In this document: positions 13,001-26,387 of the stretch, piece after piece
Numbering within the stretch: the stretch's first letter is position 1
How the letters are laid out: each line of letters begins with the position of its first letter
Source of the DNA: Dermacentor variabilis
Lineage: Eukaryota > Arthropoda > Arachnida > Ixodida > Ixodidae
Assembly: GCF_050947875.1 (NCBI RefSeq)
Contig: NC_134568.1
Location: forward strand, 258,427,115-258,491,114
Direction of reading: 5' to 3'
DNA: 64,000 bases
The notes under the pieces: generated by a model
Told to the model about the DNA's origin: nothing
The model's database searches: none
What the model saw: only the letters and a program-made list of their open reading frames with translations
Translations under genes and position numbers: made by a program

Positions 13001-16000
13001 CACAAAGGCGAACAGGGCAGTGGGACAAATAGGTTCCATATTTTTCTTCCATAAGAATGTTTTCCAGCTTTATTATTTGCCTTTTTGCAGAGAGTACCAC
13101 ATGAATAACATTCTGGTAATGCTTGAAACAGTAAAAGTTGTTCACTTGTCATTTCCATAAAAGGTTAAGGCCTGGTAGGCAATGTTTACCATAAAAAAAA
13201 GTCATGTTGACTTGACATGCATCAAGGTTTAGTGCTTGCAATCAGTACCATCAAGGTTTAGTGCATGCAATGAGTACTAGATTGGCTAAAGAAACACAAA
13301 CTGCCCTGTACCATTACAATATGCCTGGACATTATATATCACAGCCTGAAGAAAATGTTCAAAAGTCTGAATTTGATCTAGTTGGTGAAACATCAAATTT
13401 ACAGGAAACAACATCAAAGGCTAGCACAAGCAAGCAGTGTACATACACACTGAGCATTGATTTATAACTGCATTTATTGATTCCAAGCAGCCCATTTTTG
13501 AAACAGTCAAAGGCAACCCTTCAAACCGCTGTGTACAAATTCTGTCATATCTATTGCTTATTCTATGTCCTTTCCTTTTATCATTGACATGCTTAGTTAA
13601 CAGGGAAACACATGTCAAAATTTGGCACAACTTTTAGAGTTTGTTTTACGTCAAGACAAATTAAGAAATGAAGGCCCTTGAAGAAAAATAGAATGTTGTG
13701 ACAAAACAACTGCAACAGCAACTAACAAACATTAAATAGCTTTAAAAAAAGGGGAGACTGTCAAAAGGTAATAAAGCACAGGCAAAAAAATCATCTAAAG
13801 GTGAAAACATTAAAAAGCAATAAAGAAGAGTGAAATACACCCCATGGAATTAAAATAGTACTCACAAAGCTACACTAAGTCTCAATATGAGTATGATGGT
13901 AAAAAGTAAGATAGAGTAGGACAAGAGCATCTTGCACTCTTGCAATGGCAAATGGCCAAAGTGTTGAACCAATCAGTCTAGCAGATAGTCAAGCTGTTTT
14001 CTAAAAAGAGAAACAGACAAGATGCTGAAACAGCAAGGTCCATGGTGTTAAATGAAAAATGCCTCAAATACCTCATGAGCACATTGGTCCCCGTAAATTC
14101 TAATTACACACACTTGGTCAAAAGATGGCATACATCCACACATGATGCTATTCAAAATGAAACTGCAACCTGAATGGGACTTAAAGTTGCATGTATGTTC
14201 ACATAGATGAAGCATCGGCTGGTTCAACCAATGTACACACAGTGCTTGCAGCACAAGAAACACCACACAGTTTGTGCTTTTCAAGTCCAGTGATGTTTAC
14301 AAAATTCTACTTTCCTGCAGGTGTGCATACATTAGTCAAACTGGATGATGCATCAACGATCATCTGTGTGAACATGCAAACAATTAGATGTATAACTAAA
14401 TAACCACATAATAACAATATCATAAGAAGCCAACACTGACACCAAGGACAACATAGGGTAAATTACTTGTGCTTAATAAATGAAATAAAGAAACTATAAA
14501 TTAATGGAAATTAAAGTGGATGAAAAAACAACTTGCCGCAGGTGGGAACCGAACCCACAACCTGTTGTTGGCAAGTTGTTTTTTCATCCACTTTAATTTC
14601 CATTAATTTATAGTTTCTTTATTTCATTTATTAAGCACAAGTAATTTCCCCTATGTTGTCCTTGGTGTCAGTGTTTGTTCGCTTCTTATGATATGACTAA
14701 TAAAAATCAGGCCCCTCGGTTAACCCCTTTTCTTCTCGTTCACGTAATAACAATGTGGCTTAGCATAGTGCAACGTGTGGCAGTATGCCGCTTTTTGACA
14801 AGGTGCATGCAGTTAGAAGTAACAGATCAATGTGCTCTGGAGATATACAAGGCATTTTCCACTGAATAGCATGGACCTTCATTTCTTAGCATTCCATGTT
14901 TCTCTACAGAAAAAAGCTTGGCTACTGTGAGACTTAGTAGTTCAACGCTTTGGCTGTCTGACTTTTAAAGAGTGCAGGGTGCTATCGTCCTGCTCTTTCG
15001 CATTGTTTGCCACTTTGCTCGTGTTGAAAGTTAATGTAGCTTTGTGTGTACTATTTTTATTTTCCAGGACAGATTTCACTGCTTATATTTAAAATTTTTA
15101 AATTAAAAAAATTTCTGATTATCTCCTATTTAGTGGTTGTTTCCATAGGAGTTTTTTTTTCTTCCTTCCTTTTTTTTGTTTCTTTTTTTTACAGCCTCTT
15201 TTTTCAAGGTCTTTCAGATCTTGATTTACCTTGGCATAACACAGACTCAAAACTAGTACCAAATTTTGACACATGTTCTCCTGATAACTCAATATGTCAA
15301 CTTGATAATGAGAAAATAAGATAGAAAAAGCAACAAATATGAAAATGTGCATGTGTGATGGCTTGCAGGGTTGCCTGTGGTTGTTTTAACAAAGGGTTGC
15401 TTGAAATGAATAAACATAGTTGGAGGTCCGTGCTCAGTGCATGTGTGTATGCTCCTTGCTCGTCCCATCCTTTAGTGCTGTTTCCTGTAAATGGTCAAAC
15501 ATTTTTCTTATTGCAAATATGCACCGTTCTGTATCTTTAACCAGTATAGTACTTACTGCATGGGCGAGATTTTACAGTGAAGCTGTTAAGGGGAGTTCCA
15601 CAACAGTTTCTGTGTGGCATCATGCCACAGCGTGGTTGATATCAAATTGAATTGCAACCCAATGTGTGCCAAAGCCCTGGATTTGCTTTGAGATTGAATG
15701 ATCAATTACTATTAGATAAATGTTACCTTGCATATATGTCATTCAAACAGAAAACTTATATGTGCATTCTCCAGTAATCCTTAACTCTTGTTTCTTACAT
15801 AGCGTTATACTGTCTCCACGTAGTTGAACAGCTAAGAGTTTGTACAGCTGCAAATGTGAAAGCCAACAATGTGTTGCTGCAATGTATCATGCATGGGAGC
15901 TGTCACTAAAAACAGCCAGTCAAGAGAAATGTGCTTGAGTGGGGCCATAAGCCAGCAAGCAGACCCATAGTATTTCTGAAGGGTGTGAGAACTCTCCTAT

Positions 16001-19000
16001 ACAGCTTCACTGTATTTGATGCATCTGTTGTCAGGCTGGCATACATCTGAAGTATTTCTTTTTCTCCTGCACTTATTCCTACTAACAGCACACATTTTAC
16101 TTACTTTCCCATGTTGTTGAGAAACTGGTTCTCTCTGATGAGCATTTCTTTCTCCATGCCACCAATGGTGAAGACTCCTTCCCCAGAACTGCATTCATTG
16201 CTTTCGACTGTATTCCAAGAAGCATTGAAGCGAGCGAAGTGCCCATCTATACGGAGCTTGAAGTTCCTGTTGCTCTTGAGTGTTGAATTAACAAGTACCA
16301 CACTGTGTGTGTAGTTTTCATTGTAGTCCCAGACATATGGCAGTCTCAGGTCAATGCCACCATGGTTGTTATTAAATTCTGTTTTGTTGATGATCCAATG
16401 GAAAAGGTTGTTCGAACTTCTGAGATCTCTACTGTAGTGGCTTATCCCACCTTGGTTGTTGGAGATTTGATTTCCTGCACACCAAAAGGTTTTTATCATC
16501 TTGACAGCTTTTAAACAACCTCAGTATCTTTTCATATTTTTCCCCCCTTCCTGGTGTACAACTAAGCTGGAAAGCTATGCAGGCAGTCTTTGACATCATT
16601 TATGGCATCACTTAGCAACAGCTGCAAAAACTACATACAACAAATTTTTGTGAAGTTGGCAGAACTTCTTACCTGTAAGATTGTAGACTATCTCTGCCAG
16701 TGAAGAGGTGAGAGGATCCCATAATGGCGATGAAACAAGGATAGCATATCGTTGAGAATCCCTTATAGTATTCTTCACTAGGTGAACAGTTTCATTGCTG
16801 TAGCGATGGTAGTAGAACGCTTCATCTGGGCCTATGTCTCTGTTGTAATGATTGCTTCCAAAACCATAGCCACAACTTGTAATGGTGTTTCTTTCAATAT
16901 TCAGACTGAGCTTGTACTCTAGCCATTGGGCTTGACCTGTTAGATCAGTAGGTGCATACATGTTACATTGAGTGAATGGAGCAGCTACAGTAATAGTCAA
17001 CACACTTTGGCTCGCCCGATACCTTACATTTCTAGCAACAAATACTAGCACACAAAATTTTTTTACATCCAACTCATGCCATGATATGCAAAGACAGCTG
17101 TACTCACATAGCTCATGTGCTATCATTTCTCTTGTGCCTTTCATCCAAGTCTCTCAGCCTTTTTTGCATAGTAGATTATTTATCAGTGCAATGTAGTCAT
17201 CATATTTGCTAATGTAGTACATCTGATTCAAATGATTCAAATGCTGCTTTTATCTATAGTCATGCATTTTATCAGTACAACTATACCATGTGCTTTTCGC
17301 ACAATGCATAGGGTAGCAATAGCAATTGTATCACATTATTAAGTAAACTGGCTTACAAGGTGATATGCAAGCATTAACTTTAATATGACTTTGCACACAG
17401 CGTACTTCTATTTTCACACAGCAGTGTCGTGATGTTATCGCACATTTTTTATTACTATCACATTGACAAGCTCTTACTCAGTCATCAAAGATATCTTCCA
17501 ATCTAGATTGCATTCTCTTTTTCATTTACACGGTCAAACTTGACAGCCCATTTCTCTAAGCCCATGTTCTCTTATACAGTTACTTTCTTATTCCTGACAA
17601 AACAAGATCTGCTGTTAACCATACCAACATGGCTTCTAAAATCAAGAAAAGATTTTTGGCTATTTCGTAAATTTACACAACTCACTCATTCTCTCCCACT
17701 GTAACTAATGTAAAAGGAAGAAATAAGGTTATTTAGCTCTCTTTTTCTTTGTTGCAGCCAAACAAAAATTACATAATCGCAGTAAGGTGTTGGCTTGGGG
17801 CAGTTGGTTAAAGGTTCCATGCTGAGAGTGGCATAAAACAAGTGGATAAGTGAGTAGACGGCACACAAGTATGGCACATGTGTGGTACCTTGCACAGTAT
17901 ACAATCGCAACTAACAGCACAATACAGGTTAAGGTAAGGTAGCCAAGCAATTGCAGGAAGCGCAAGAGTGATCTCCACTTTTTAATAGTGATCTCCAGTA
18001 GTTGAACATAAAAACTAAAGAACTATTCTAAGCATGTGAGCAACTGCCAACACAATTATTTACTGCCTACACAAACTCTGATGCTCGTGGAAGGGAGTCA
18101 TATGAGGCTGTGTGAACTTGCAGCACAAATTTTGCTCCTAGTCAAATGGTGGAAATCGTCATTAACTGATGCATAAGGCACACCTGCCCTGCTTTCTGAC
18201 AGACAACACTTTTTGCTAAAGGAAGTATAAACAATCTCATTTCATAAAAAAAAGGGGGGTAATGTGACTTAAGCAAGATACATATCTGTAAAGCACAGTT
18301 TCTTATTCTTCCTTGCTTTTTTTTTTCTTCTTTCCAAACACATTTATGCTTGGTGTTGCGAGATCAGCACCACCACCACATTTATCTTTATTAACCATAC
18401 ATGCTTAGAAAGATACAGCAGTAGTAAAGAAAAATATTTTTGAGGGGGAAGAAGGAAAGTACAAACAAAATTACAACTATTACCAACCTGTGTCTTTGCA
18501 GTAAAACCCTGTGCAAGGCCTTCGACGAGCACCTAGAAGATATGACAGGCTAGTTTACCAACAAGGCTCATTATAATGGTATTATATCACTGTATTATAT
18601 TTACAATTGCCCCGTAGCCCCTGCCAACTCAAATATCTTGGGCTTCACCTTTCCCCTGATCTTATATGGACTCGTCACGTCAGTGAAATTACGAAATCCA
18701 CTAATCAAGTACTAGCATTCCTTTGCCATAACTTCATGCTTGCAACTTCTCCAGTCAAGCTCCTTGCTTGCAAAACTTTTGTATTTTCCAAATTAGAATA
18801 TGCGAGTTCTTTATTAAATCCCAACCAAGCCAACCTAACCAACACCCTTGAAATGATTAAAAGCTGTGCCACTAGATTCGTTCTCGGCAGTTATTCCCAT
18901 CATGCTAGAATCTCGACCCTAAAAACGCAAATTGAACTTAAAACACTTGCCGCATGCTGCAGGATTGCGCGCCTATGTTGGTACCACAAATTTTTTCATG

Positions 19001-22000
19001 CGCTACCAGCCGACAACAACCCTATTCATCCAAGTCATTGTGCTTCACGCCACAACCACTTTTCAGCAGCTCCTTTTTCTGTGTACAGCCAAAGGGTGGA
19101 CTTATCTTTCCGTCCAAATTGTTGTGACGACCGACCACCTTCTCTTCAAAGACTCCATCATTAATGGCGATACTGATTGATGTATCATGTTTACTGCCAT
19201 TGTAATACCCACACCTTGTGTAATGCCCTCTGGCCTTTGAGGTATGAATAAAATAAAGTAAAATAAAATAAAGACAGTCATGTAAAACAGTGCTGTTAAG
19301 AGAAAGAAAAAGTTCCCAGAGCCCAGTGACACTTTGCTTTCCTTAATTCAATTACTGTCAACAGCAGTTATGAGTCCCCAATTCCACGTTACAGTTGAAG
19401 ACTCCCACATGATCTTTAGAAGAAAAAATATCTCAATATACTAGGAAAGCCTTGAGAAAAATTAAGTGCCATCCAAGAACGCATGAAAAAAGATAAGAGG
19501 CTCCTTTGCAATCTGCAAGTGGCATGCAGATTGCATGCAGTAGAAGGTGTGTGCATTGCCTTTTGAGTGGTAGCCTTTACTGAGTCTCATTTACTCCAAG
19601 TGCATCCTCTCTTTTAATTTTTTTCCTTCATTGTATGCATTTTCTTTATGAACTCACAAACATCACAGACAGCACATACAATGAAATGTGAAGACCAGTG
19701 GAATGAAGGCAGAGCATGCCACGGTGCCAGTGCACCAGTGTTGAAAGAACTGCATCTCAACAGACACTGTGATATAACGGGCTTGACAAAAAAAATGAGC
19801 ATTTGTCAGTGCCCAATGCAAGTATGATCTCTTTGCTTGCTTGAAGTGGCTCTAGCGTAGTGGTTAAGGCCATAGGTCTGAAACCGCACAACTGTTGGTT
19901 TGATCCTAGGTATATATGCTCAGATATACGTTACGTTATATTACGCTTTTAAGTTTATTATGCCATATCTGAATCAGTGTGGTGAACAAATAAACACTAC
20001 TGGCCTATTTCCTAGCTCATAACTGCTGTTTGTAGTAATATTGTAAAATGCAAAGCGAGTTGCAGCAAAGCTGCGATAATAAACATGAAGTATTAGTGAT
20101 AGGCACACAGCAAACTTACCTAGTGGTTGAACTGCTGTCATCATCAGCGTAGCACCTCTTCTTGGTGCTGATCCTGTCTCGTACCTTAGTGTTACAATAA
20201 AGCCAGTTTCTCTTAAAGGGAATGATGTCAAGTTTTTTCTGACATCCCAAATGGGAGCAGATGTGTCTTCAAAATCTCTGCCTCTTCTAATCAGAAGAGT
20301 TTCCGTAGAGTCTTCTCGAAAGGGGTCCACTACCATAATGCCAATAGCACGCTTGTCTTCACAAGACACTTGAAATTCCCTCCTTGTGTAAGGAGTGGTT
20401 CCAGCCACTCGTATGTAACGCCTTTCATCGGGGTTCAGCCGAATGTTTTCTGAAATGACTGTGACTGCATCTTCAGCCCAACGAACCATATCTCTCTGTT
20501 CTTGCCTCGTGAAGACAGGGTCATACCATATGCCACCACCTTGATTTCCTTGAATCATGTTGTCTGCTATATCCACACCTTGAGATCTTGTTATTATCCC
20601 ATGACGATTGTTGTTATGGAGTTCTGAAAATTTGACCACTGGATTATGGATGTCCCTGAATATGTCATTCCACATTAGACCTATTCCAGAGTCTGTGTTT
20701 TCCCTCACAGTCAGGTGCTCCAAGATGTGGTTATTGAAATCAACCTGTAATGCAGGCTTAAAGGCATGTGTGGCATAGTCAAGCTGTCCTGCTTTTTCAA
20801 TGATGACATTCTTGAGAATACTGGGCCTCGCATGAACACCCAAGCGAATACCAGCCCACGATGGCTTGACACAGCGTATGCCTACTTCAGAAAAACATGA
20901 GTTTTCGAAATCTTCTCCCACGACTTCATGTTTGCAAGTAAGAAAACTGGTGTCCATTTCACTGCAGCGGACATTACTTAAAAGTATGTCTCTCGTGCCC
21001 CCACTTGATGCTTGGGAGGCTGGCTCCATCAGCCAGTCATGTGGGCTCAGAACCATGCCAAGTTGCTGGCAGACAAGTGCTGCAGCTTCAATAGTAAAGC
21101 CATACGCACACACCCCACCTGTTGTTCCATTGACTGTCACCTCTATAGTGCCCTCAGTGACAGCAGAAAGTCTCAGGCTTTCCACATCCATTGGAGCAAG
21201 TTCCAGTTCCTCTTCCTCAGTGACAACGGGAACAGGCATTCCAGTGTACACAATTTGCTCATTAGTACCATCACTCTCAAGTTCTCCTTGGACCATCATA
21301 CCAACTGACTGTTCGAAATGCAGTCTCGTTCCTGGCTTTATGAGCAGCTTTGACCCATGTTGCACAAAAATATCTTTTTTCACTGTGTAGTGGCCCTTCT
21401 CAAGGGTGACAACACCCATCACTTCTCCTCCAATTTCCAAGCTTGATTTGAACTGCATAGTCTTGTCTCGCTCAAAAACGGATGAAATTAATTGTTCTGT
21501 GTCAAGGTCATGAGGATTTAACAAATACTGCAGAAATTGCACAGTTGCCAAGTTGTAACGATCTTTGCGATCAAAAATTCTGTTGTAGATTCGCACAGAA
21601 ACATCAGGAGTTGCAGCATCCAGCCCCCAGAAGTTCAGAGATGCATCAATAGTGCTGCTGTGGTCATCAAGGTGGGAACCCAGCTCATAGTCTGCCATGG
21701 GGTTGATGAATCGGTTCCTCCTTATGACTGTATTGTTTGAAGTCACCACAACTACAGCTGCAACTCTTGACCGTGGATTCAGACGAGGAAAGTGCTGTTG
21801 AATGCTGTTTTGCTCTAACCTGTTATGATCAAAACTCAGCATCTGCATGCTGCTGCCATGAACCACCCCAATTCTTGCAACAAATGTTCCAGAATTGTGC
21901 TTGAAATCATTTTCAGTAATCTGAATTTTAGCAACTTTGTCTGCATGGTGCTCCAGGTATTCTTCGTGGTCCTTGTTTTCAATCCAAATTACTCCAGATG

Positions 22001-23033
22001 TGTGGTTCATGAAACTGTTGTGCTTGATAGAAGCATTCACATTAAGTGCTGGTGTCATTTGAATTGACAACTTGTGTGATCCTCCATACTCTGCAGCTCC
22101 TCCAAATCTATTGTGTGTGATGTGCAAGACATCACCTTCACCAATACCATTTACAGAGTTTTTCATCCAGCATGACTGGTAAACAAGAGCAGCACCACCA
22201 TTTGCTCCAAATGTGTTCATACTGATGTTCCAGAATGCATCAGCCCTACACACATTTCCAAGTAAGACTCCAATGTCACCATTTGATGAAATGTTTGAGA
22301 ATGAAATGTGGGTGGTAAAATTAAAAGGGATCCAGTGTGACGTTTCATTGAACCACAGGGCAATGCCCCTTTTTGAGTTTCCATGTATGAAAGACTGCTG
22401 AATGTGCTTGTAGCCACCAGCATAAGTAGCATTAACACCATCGCCTTGGTTTCCACTGATATCACTTCTGTTGATGACAAGATCTCCAACACCTTCATCT
22501 ATGTGAATACCAGCAACATGTGAATTGTCCTGAATCTCTGTCTCCACAATGCTAGCACCTGCCACTCCATCACGAAGCCAAATACCTCTTCCATTGTTGT
22601 TACTGATGTGGCAGTCTGTCACATTAAGGTCGTAGTCTTTTCCTGAAAGAAAAAACAATTCCATATGTGAAAGCAGCAGTATACACTCTCATATGAAGGC
22701 GCATAAAATGCATTAATAGACCACTTAAGTGGAGCTTTAAAGCAACAATGTAATCATGGAAAGAATAAAAAGCCAGCCAAAATTCCATGTATAGTTGTTC
22801 TTATGATAAATTTGTTTTTTAGCCAGTCGTCCACTTGGCTTAGTAGATTGATTGCATAAAATGCTCAGAAATGTAGCTTCTCTTCGTCATATTCCAACAA
22901 ATGAATCGATCCTTCACTGCACTCTGATAATACCATATCCATCTACACTAATATAATGTAGGAGTTTTGATGACTCGGAAAATGGTTTTTTAGGTATTAC
23001 AATTATAACATGAACTAATGACAAGGAATGTGA

Positions 23034-23069
<36 letters not shown>

Positions 23070-26000
23070 GCTTGAAATGGAACATTTGAGCATAACGTGA
23101 TAAGTGATGCACACGCACGAGGCTCTAACAGTCACTGTGGGCCATGCTAGCCATGCCAATGCAAACCAGGTGCAGCTATGCTTGCAAGGCTGCATGAGCA
23201 GGCTTTGTGGCACATTGCATTAGCATAGGAGTAGTGGATTATCCATTTTTCTCTTTCACTGTGCTTTCGCTCAATCACAGGCCTTCAGCTGCTGTGCATG
23301 CAAACTTGTATACACCCTTTCCTGCAAAGTTCCTGGAAAGTTTTGGACAGCTTTCCTGCAGAGCTCAACTGCTTAATCATTTAGAATGAGCTCAACATAA
23401 CTTTAAAGCACAAAATTATAAACAGGGGGAGGGGGGGCTATAATAATATATATCATATTATATTCACAGCACTGTTCCAAATATGGCACAAGATGCTCTT
23501 TCAAGCTGATAATTACACGCACATGCACACACACAAAGCTGACATTGTATTTGTGCAAATATGCTATGCCCCAGTAACGGTGGATGCATTTACAACTTTT
23601 CAACAAGGCAGACAATCAGCAGTAAGCATGTTCATTGTAGAATAATCATGAGATTGTTACAGCTGTATTTTCCTTCTAATCAAGGATTCAAATACTGTGA
23701 ATATTAATGCATCAAGGCATATATGCTTCAGTGATAACTCATACATGCATCAACAATACACTTGACCTGCTGTCAATGTTATTAATTGCAATAATAGCAA
23801 TAAAGCACACTTACCAATGTCAAGCACTGCTTCCATGGAGAACTGCAGTTGAGGAAATATGTCACTCAGATGAGAGTATGTATACTTTGGTGGCTGGAAT
23901 TCGACTGTGAGAGCTCCGCCTTTTTCTGAAGACACACTTTGTGGCACAGTTGTATTGTCGATGTTAAATCGTGCTAAGATATGTTCATCCAGCTTTTGGT
24001 CTCCATTCCATACAGTCACTGTGCCTCCTTCAAGCTTAGTTCGGCCATCATATCTCTGCATGTTCTTAAAATGAATTGTCATCACCAAATTCGAATGCCT
24101 GGCCTTTAGTTCCTGCAGGGGAGAGTGCAAACGACATTAAAACTGTTACACTAGTAAACCACACATTCTCAATTAAAATGCTGCATATAAGCCACACTTA
24201 CCCTTTTACACTCCGACTTATAGTTCTTCTCATCCAGCTGGTAGACAAAAACTGCTGGGTAACGAATGTTGATCACAGATGAAGATTGGCAAAAACTCAT
24301 TTTGCTCCCTATTTTAGTTTCATGCCGTGTATAAACGATTCCATCAGCACCATTTTTCGTCACTGTCACTCCAGACAAGCTGACTCCTCCTTTGCTTGTG
24401 TTTATGAAGATTCCATAACCTGCATAGCCATTGAAATATTAATTTTTTTTTCCACGGAATTTATAAAACAAGTTATAAACATTTGTTCACTATATCTAAA
24501 CTCTTTCATAATTTGCAAGTATCTATATATGTGCACACAGATCAATAAAGTACCACTACCTGCTGCTTATTTTGGGCTTGTTGACTTAGCAGTGTACAAA
24601 AGTGCACACTACCTCAAGTGTTTCACTAACATTGGCTTCATTAAGAATGGTGAAGAGCATCAAAACAGTAGTTTGTTTATGCATTAACCCTTCCAGTGCC
24701 GTAGACATACCACTACGTTTTCGTGTTTCTGTCCCACTGTGTCACTGACGTCAGATAGGAATGTGAGGACTACACCAAGAGAGCATTTGCCATTATCCAT
24801 GTCATTTTTGCCGTTCTGCATAACCAAAAACAAACTGTTCTATTCGTTTTATAATATCCAAGAAAAAAAAACCTGACATTGGAGGCGTGTCACTCTTGAA
24901 GAAAAAAAGGGGGGCACAGAAAGGGTTAATAAACCTTGAAGGTCATTCACAGCTGTGTCAAAATCCAATGGCTCTGCAATTGTCACGTTCATGGCCTTTG
25001 TTACTCTAAGTAATAAAAGGAAGCTAGATGATTTAGCTTACAGTAATAATGAATGATTTATTAATTGCAATCTATATTATAACAAAAAACTGTTGCCAAG
25101 AGATGAGGACAGAAGCATAAAAGAATAGGAAGGCAACATATTCTTTTCATCCAGTATATTGCTAGGAAATGCTAGTCAATATCACTGAATTCAGCAAGTG
25201 TATTTAGAACAACATTGAAAGAGAAACTATTTGGTTCATACGAGCTAAATGGAGAGTAATCAAAATTATTGTTACCAGAACAACAGATAAATTTATCCGA
25301 AAACACACTGTTGAGCGCAGACATGACAGAAGAAAGAAATGACAACCAAATACCCTAAAGCATTTGCTAATAAAGAAAAAACATAGTTTTGTAACCATAC
25401 CAGAAGCAATATTTTCTGAGAAAAAGATAAGGGCTGGAAAAAAAAAATCCTTAGGAAGGGCGGTGCACATATACATTAACAAAATGGCATTCCACTGGTG
25501 TGTGCCAAGAAGTAGGAGAAACTGCATGCAACAGTGAATAATGAAAGCGCATAGTCTCGATCATACATATTTTACAGTTAGGACTCACAATATTGGTGGA
25601 CCCTTTTGAACTGTCTCATATTTGGCTTCTCTTTGCACTGCTGACCCATTTCATGTGCCAAGGAGTTTGATTAAAATGACATCTGACAAGTGTTGAGCTT
25701 CAGAACATGTCGAGAACTTTTTCACTCACTTACACGCAAAAGGTTTTTGACGGGTACTGGCTTGGGTTGGCTGGTTACAATTCATGATCAACATTATTTG
25801 TGCACCACTTGGAACGAGGACTGGGGGACGACAGACACAAGCGCACTGTGCTTGTGTCTGTCATCCCCCAGTCTCGGTTCAAGTGGCGCTGTAATAACAT
25901 TGATCATGAAGATTTCTGACCTACATACAAGAATGCATACCAAATGATTATGATAAAAAAAGTGTTACACGACAGCTGTGGCACAGCTTTCACGTCGTCA

Positions 26001-26331
26001 TTCTTCTGCCATGCCCCTGTTTGCTCACACTGTTTTTCCATATTGGCTGCGAACTTATTTTAATATTCTATCATTCTCAACTGTTCTATTGTAACTAAAC
26101 TATGGAATATATTGCCAATTCAACCTGCCATACTGGCCTAGTGCCAAAGGCATTCCACTACTCAACTCAAAATCATAGGGTAGAGCAGTCACATTTCAGA
26201 TTAGGCATAAGGCAGAAAATTCTTGAAATAAATGGGAGTAAATTATTATTATTATTATTATTATTATTAATTTACTCACATTTAGTTCTTTAGCATGTTG
26301 TTACAGCTCAGTGTACAGACTCTTCTGCCTT

Positions 26332-26387
<56 letters not shown>

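Larger units (their letters stand above)
17045..20119 (-). other. bark: bark intron 5 (3.1 kb)
   Basis: GT-AG intron carrying the LINE fragment at 18601-19275 and the tRNA-derived head at 19846-19911. Nothing else recognised. Confidence 0.7.

Noticed and set aside
12426..13145. Hydrophobic minus ORFs in intron 7
   Set aside because: Hydrophobicity comes from AT-rich codons; no splice sites in phase with bark and no domain.
19846..19911. Functional tRNA gene
   Set aside because: A and B boxes are present but no paired acceptor stem or complete cloverleaf could be found.
25204..25527. 107-codon Phe/Leu-rich minus ORF
   Set aside because: Composition artefact of AT-rich intron; no support.
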